Assembly (NCBI RefSeq): GCF_017744675.1
Contig: NZ_JAGIAV010000001.1
Span: 436,498 to 500,497, forward strand
Direction of reading: 5' to 3'
Origin: Flavobacterium sp.
GTDB lineage: Bacteria > Bacteroidota > Bacteroidia > Flavobacteriales > Flavobacteriaceae
Length of the DNA: 64,000 bases
The notes beneath the pieces were generated by a model, which ran no database searches, was not told the origin of the DNA, and was given only the letters and a program-made list of their open reading frames with translations. Below are positions 62,001-64,000 of the stretch, one piece after another. Position 1 is the stretch's first letter, and each line of letters opens with the position of its first letter. The position numbers were made by a program, and so were the translations under genes.

Positions 62001-64000
62001 TAACAGTTGTTGTATTAGTACAGTTATTTGCGTCTCTTACAGTGATAGTATAAGTACCTGCTGATACTGTGAAAGTATTCGCTGGACTTGGTGCTACACC
62101 TGTATTAATCGAATAAGTATATGGAGCAACTCCATTTGAACCTACAGCTACAATTTGGAATGTATTTCCTGAAGCTGTACATTGATTCGTAACAGAAGCG
62201 CTCACATTTGGAGGAGTGTCTGTTACTAAAGTTAATGGTAAAGTCACCGTACATTCATTTGAATCTTTAATCCAAGCGTACCAAGTAAGCGCTGGATTTA
62301 GATTAGCTGAATTTGCTGTATCGTAAGTTCCTGGAACGGTACTACTATTACTGAATGAGTATTGGTATCCAGGTGTTCCTCCTGCAGCTGTAATAGTTAC
62401 TTTAGCAGTTGGAATATTACAATTTGCATTCACATAAGCTACTGTTCCAGAAAGTGGAGCGGCTGGCTGAGAAATTATAATAGCTGCTGTTGCAACATCA
62501 CAACGTGTAGTCTCATCTGTAAATACAACAGTATATGTTCCTGGAGCTAAATTAGAAATTGTAAATACAGGAGCTGTTTGACCGGTAACTGGAGTTCCAC
62601 TATTTAGTGAATAGCTATAAGTACCTGTAAATCCGCTTACATTATAACGGATTGATCCTGTTGAATCACCGTTACAATAAACATCATTTAATTTAGTTGC
62701 TGAAGCAATCATAAGTTTTGCTGGAGCAATATTTAATGGGAATGTATCGTAACATCCGCTCGCATCTGTTACTTTGAATACATAATTTCCAGGCGTTAAA
62801 TTACTAAATGAACCTGTTCCGTTTGATGGCGCCGAAGTTGGGCCAGAAACAATTTGGTATACAAATGGTGCAATACCTGTTCCAGCTGTAACTGTAATTG
62901 TTGCTGTACTTGTAGTACTAGCAACAGGAGCACAATAAATTAGACTCGCATTAACAGAAGCAATTACTGGAGGGTTAAGCTTGTTTACAACAATGGATTT
63001 TGTTGGCATTATACATCCATTTGCGTCTTTAACAGCATAGTAAATAGTTTGATTATTACCATTATCTACAACTGTAAATGTATTAGACGATGTAAATGAT
63101 CCATTGTTAAAGCTATACGTATATGGAGCTGTTCCTGTTGTTGGAACAGTAATAGTTACTACTGCAGATTGTTTTGCATTATTAGTATCACACTTGAAAC
63201 TTGTCGCAGTAGCATTTGTATCTAATACTGTCGGTTGAGAAATCGTAACCGAAGTTGCAGCATTAGTACAGCCTAATGCATCTGTAACTAAGATATCATA
63301 CGTTCCCGCTGTTAAACCTGTAGTTGTTGCTGTAGTTGAGACTGCAGTTCCACCTCTTGTTACACTATAAGTATAAGGAGCTTTTCCTGATGTTGGTGTA
63401 ATCGTAATTGATCCTGTATTATTTCCATTACATAGAACGTCAACTTTAGCAGTTGTAATTGTTAATGTAGTTGGTTTTAATGTAACAGTAATGTCTGCTG
63501 TTTCTGCATAACAAACTGGATTTGCAGAATCACTTACTCTAAATTTATAAGTACCCGAAGCTGTTGCTACGAAAGGACTTGTAGTTGCAGTGTACCCGCC
63601 TCCATTATATGAAACCTGATAACTACGAGTTCCAGTACCACCAGAAGATGCTAAGCTAATCGTCGTATTTGGTGTACAAGTAACATCTGGTACGATTGTC
63701 GGAGTAATAGTTAACTGAGGAGCTACAACATAAGTAGTTGGAACATCACAACCGAAACCATCTCTTAAATGTAAAGTGTAAGTTCCAGGAGTTAAGCTAA
63801 AGTTAGGTGACTGTTGATAGAAAATTCCATCTTTACTGAAAGTTGGAGTTCCTACATAAGTACCTGTTATTGTAATATTAATTGGTGAGCCTGTATAACA
63901 TTGTGATGCAGGTGTATCAATTGTTGGAGCATCTTCAGGTAAAATTGAAATTGTTCTTTTTACAATACAACCATTATTATCTTTAACATAAACATCAATT
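53047..64000 (-). CDS. Giant SprB-repeat adhesin with type IX secretion C-terminal domain (5' end beyond window)
   Basis: At least 3,650 residues are encoded and the frame is open through 64000 without a stop, so the start is outside. An internal Met at 63009 lies inside a repeat (AVKDANGCIMPTKS) and is not the start. Units of about 70-90 residues each contain a GGxxPYTY-like core, a LxxGTYTVTVTD strand, and a closing D-x-NGC. The last 90 residues (YDFCMPNYFTPNG ... DIYDRYGRVVAKY) form a type B sorting domain. It is likely a cell-surface adhesin, SprB-like and possibly SprB, working with the PorP/SprF protein. Confidence 0.95.
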   Translation of the reverse strand, partial: IDVYVKDNNGCIVKRTISILPEDAPTIDTPASQCYTGSPINITITGTYVGTPTFSKDGIFYQQSPNFSLTPGTYTLHLRDGFGCDVPTTYVVAPQLTITPTIVPDVTCTPNTTISLASSGGTGTRSYQVSYNGGGYTATTSPFVATASGTYKFRVSDSANPVCYAETADITVTLKPTTLTITTAKVDVLCNGNNTGSITITPTSGKAPYTYSVTRGGTAVSTTATTTGLTAGTYDILVTDALGCTNAATSVTISQPTVLDTNATATSFKCDTNNAKQSAVVTITVPTTGTAPYTYSFNNGSFTSSNTFTVVDNGNNQTIYYAVKDANGCIMPTKSIVVNKLNPPVIASVNASLIYCAPVASTTSTATITVTAGTGIAPFVYQIVSGPTSAPSNGTGSFSNLTPGNYVFKVTDASGCYDTFPLNIAPAKLMIASATKLNDVYCNGDSTGSIRYNVSGFTGTYSYSLNSGTPVTGQTAPVFTISNLAPGTYTVVFTDETTRCDVATAAIIISQPAAPLSGTVAYVNANCNIPTAKVTITAAGGTPGYQYSFSNSSTVPGTYDTANSANLNPALTWYAWIKDSNECTVTLPLTLVTDTPPNVSASVTNQCTASGNTFQIVAVGSNGVAPYTYSINTGVAPSPANTFTVSAGTYTITVRDANNCTNTTTVTVNAAMIADAILTKDLTCSSPTDATIAVSVTGGAAPFGYRVKVGAGAYTGSPIAFAGTSFVYTTSTAGVYQFEITDANGCPVQTKTATVSDYVPVAITMVKVDPTCNGSTDGTIRFTNPMGQAPFQYSIDNGVTFGNLAIYGGLAYGTYNYVVRDAKGCEYRNSITLNNPPPIVANIVENGITCKSTTPGSLDINVVSGGTAPYTYYLYNNAMTQIATYTESGAAGTPVHNFGGLMFGNYYITVVDANGCKFESNRLRIAPPPYLALTSNIAGATCADGVSVTVNVTDGTPNFVYTIYGVGTTSGPTSATSYTFTGLDQNTTYVFEVVDAGGCPSYLEVLTPTISPIVINAVTTTNVTCNGAANGTINFTVSNYNATRLDFEVRDNVTNVAIVPPVNGSVSGLTGAPYSGTLTGLRPGNYTLYVKEYDGSLCSNVTVFRITEPAQPLDASITSNVNANCDDPAQVTVKVTGGTGPYTFASAVAPATPSVFAAGNVLSLDSGPTGADVNWNIIVKDAQNCEFPLSVTIAKDPSPVISLSVADNCAAEGAFGVVVSETAAGVGPYSIKVDTGVFVSISGLPYPVTNLSSGSHTITIKDGNDCTDTKTININAPLKLTPAITALPSCVVNNGVVTLTPSGGTNAYSYSITPMHPSIVISGNTISGLRADTYTITMTDNGNLCTTTAEVTLPAGTPVTFDAVVTNVSCFNGTNGKIVVNLLPSNDNPTYTYAISPTPAGYVQTGNVFSSLPQGVYDITVTSGRGCTLTKQYTVGQPAILDATPAITAYACNPSNVAQPAVVTITATGGTGPYRFNFDGGATYYTDNTTQVPVSTSAQTVNYYVIDANGCQFNGNVVVPAYQPLTDITFALTTAPICPTNVADVTLTVTGGYTPYAKYEIISPITLDNGNNATFIGLAPNTYLFKVTDNNGCSIERPYKVEPVIPIDIVRTSSNNVSCNTANGTDNNGSATFTISDFSASGNYNISVTTNPAGLSYNVPTVAADVITLTGLEAGTYTVTVSDITTTCSKSADVTITMPAPITFAASASKVFCSQDNSTITVTNVAGGTPGYTYAVVASGQTPTTFTDPSVALVVDTNLTDLTWDVYVKDANGCISVAVPVTVISNAAPNLNLPAQQCFVGANLTVDLNALSTTYNGVKSFTVNGLAITGTTATFTAAGTYKIILTDDNGCTDEVDYIVQPQLLASASVTKDLYCAAPIDATIDVEISGGVGPYTYQMYHNGVATGPVTAVAGNFTASVSTDGDYYFVITDTNTPSCSVITTTVTVNPTVIPTLTKSQIDVSCYTFNDGSLTVVPTGGRLPYTFVLTGPIVNTTGDATGTYTGLIAGTYTVVATDSKNCASAPATFVITEPAELTAIHAITRNTTCSTTTSIVVTAAGGTAPYRYNFNSLGYDTTDTFTVVNDGSIASVTYTVQDANGCETALVTVPIVPLNKPTDLTFNASVVTCIATTSTVDVTVTNGVGALTFEIIEFNGAPTAAYAPVNTADNTVAATFTGLVPGDYMFRVTDSNGCIYEELLPIAPVTNIVVNGQLIADMTCNTTNDGQVTFTVSDFAGSYTYTIDKDGANFVPSTSTSAATIPLTGLAFGQYTINITDNATGCTATAMVEVKQPTVVVVNPISNVNANCKTGAIVTVGATGGKPDYTYSFVHAGDPAGAFDALATRELDATVPAWDVYAKDVNGCISVPYRVNIITDPLPAGFTAAAVSQCPNATTGTYDIVITPGTGMGPFEYSIGSGFQPGLTFTVSVPKTYDLTVRDRFGCEFIFNAAVTILEPLDIQNTIVDLTTCANFDGSVSATATGGTGNYSYTIDGTTTVTTTPASFSGLSVGSHTIVVTDLTTGCTKDVEFKLDAATLVTGFDATSTPVTCNGGNNGTITATLDAPSSGVNDNPIYTYTLTGTTVLGVAVNRPSQPQNVFENLEAGSYTVTVTSGRGCSDSKLVQVIEPALIVVPNPVPVQYGCTSDNTSNSATITISGVTGGSGTYIYEFIRNGAVVYKGDRNVYTETDYLGGSYTVNVYDNNGCMGTNAGTYVINPFISLDDITINVTKAITCTNNEDITVTVATTGGTPANLQYAITDASGNTVAGNPNNATGIFTNLSIGNYIVSVTNLDTNCIIKEVHYVNDPNTFEIKAVPASAQICYGTADGQVTLTFVDRQPTPTDEAGAFNYVITGPVPSTGTTTGAVTTISSLTAGQYTVTATLVNNPFCTVTTLFTIEQPAAQLAVTATKSEITCKSGNNDGAIYASATGGWDSNYEYQLVLNGATVVDYSTQYSFTGLSAGTYTINVKDGKGCIATTTATLVIPTPIAFTATPSATMLSCYGDKTATITVSTPTGGQGSNYMYTLNTVIGSTIVSSGPQPSNVFDGLGAGTYSITVTDGFNCAATSADIIIAEPTEVTPSLVLASSQTCNTQSTLTLSATGGKAPYSYSTDPNFATTIGTFASSVTFAVPVGTHQYYVRDTNNCISFVSNEIKIDPLVLLTVELDITNAVVKCTGEATGVIVAEANGGLGNYIYTLQDAAGNTVKGPQNNGRFENLLIGTYKVKVDSGDCFTTSTNATITEPATALTAIFTPTNVSCFGENNGKIVITATGGTGTIKYAISPDLNQFDFATTYDRLAPGKYTVIAQDENGCYVMQEVEITQPNPVIVTEVPNSMIPEVCNGDKDGAFSIEVKGGTLPYSVSLDNAKGPFTQGGATQTIFDFTNLAGGTHTVYVKDAEGCPVDFVENMPESVVLNPIAEVTYDCVNNAQANMVTVTVDASITNPADVDYSLDNNGVFQPSNIFTNVPAGNHFIVARHTNGCEVPTPIFTVDAVAEVGLIDITNQSKDINTIVVQASGGVAPYEYSFNGEPFSSSNSYRIYKTGDYVVVVRDKNGCEKTITVHGTFYDFCMPNYFTPNGSTGTTIGPDCGALAYKELTFDIYDRYGRVVAKYRVGGKWDGRYHGNELPTGDYWYVLKLNDPKDPREFVGHFTLYR
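56947..62283. repeat. Higher-order super-repeat of about 590 residues inside the adhesin
   Basis: A rare unit with a Trp-x-x-x-x-x-K-D pattern occurs four times: TWYAWIKD (Trp codon 62281-62283), NWNIIVKD (60475-60477), TWDVYVKD (58708-58710) and AWDVYAKD (56947-56949). The spacings are 1806, 1767 and 1761 bases (602, 589 and 587 residues), all in frame. Three of the four (all but TWDVYVKD) are followed by a TDPxPxxxxxxVxxQC-type unit. Other unit types, such as VTSGRGC, recur at about twice this distance. The gene therefore grew by duplicating blocks of roughly eight basic units. Confidence 0.8.

Noticed and set aside
53725..62550. Plus-strand ORFs inside the adhesin gene
   Set aside because: They are complementary shadows of the repeat-encoding frame; their compositions (Ser/Cys/Tyr rich) are not protein-like and they have no start signals.
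63009..63011. Met at 63009 as the start of the adhesin
   Set aside because: The frame stays open to 64000 with the same repeat pattern and the Met lies inside a repeat unit.

Overview
The window looks like a chromosomal segment of a Flavobacterium-like member of the Bacteroidota. The evidence is its AT-rich DNA, the flavobacterial -7 promoter motif TAnnTTTG ahead of many genes, weak Shine-Dalgarno sites, a PorP/SprF protein beside a giant SprB-repeat adhesin with a type IX secretion C-terminal domain, and lineage-typical families (DUF4421, DUF4837, DUF4349, FeoB-associated Cys-rich protein). No tRNA, rRNA or CRISPR was recognised.

Layout. 1-4.8 kb is a metal-handling block: the first codons of an exported protein running off the left edge, a thioredoxin-reductase-like flavoprotein, MerC, a Fur-family regulator, an Nramp transporter fused to a universal stress domain, and a DtxR/MntR regulator. 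Palindromes that are plausible operators sit between these genes. 5-8 kb holds a small unknown ORF, enoyl-CoA hydratase and a membrane histidine kinase. 8-24 kb carries most of heme biosynthesis: hemJ, a lipoprotein gene and hemH on the minus strand; an AraC regulator divergent from hemA; then hemC, hemD, hemE, hemF and, further on, hemB with a cupin and a cytochrome c gene. The run is interrupted by a REP-type palindrome array with its own IS200-like transposase, a DUF4421 gene, a class I aldolase and two exported proteins of unknown role. 25-32 kb has an M13 peptidase, SCO1, the feoAB operon with its Cys-rich microprotein, and an alpha/beta hydrolase flanked by two related 39-40 aa membrane microproteins. 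32-39 kb is housekeeping: HD hydrolase, acyl-ACP desaturase, PlsC-like acyltransferase, rnpA, a DUF4349 lipoprotein, an S41 protease and a tandem OmpA protein.

39-46 kb is the most interesting region: a visibly more AT-rich minus-strand cluster that looks like a peptide natural product (RiPP or bacteriocin) system. A 55 aa double-glycine leader peptide gene, found by eye at 45322-45489, is followed by a hairpin, a CPBP-type membrane protease, a protein with an HQxxH variant of the HExxH peptide-hydroxylase motif, a TPR protein, a C39-peptidase ABC exporter and an HlyD-type adaptor. A small XRE regulator diverges from the cluster.

46-64 kb contains a GNAT enzyme, a DUF1579 lipoprotein, DUF4837, a LysM lytic transglycosylase, pgk, a PorP/SprF protein and more than 3,600 residues of a giant adhesin still open at the right edge. 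Four landmarks in that adhesin are spaced 587-602 residues apart, showing a higher-order repeat above the usual SprB repeat.

Taken together the first 32 kb links metal uptake and sensing (Nramp/MntR, Fur, Feo) with heme synthesis and heme/copper protein maturation. The rest is envelope, secretion and surface biology. Intergenic spaces are unusually rich in short-word inverted repeats.
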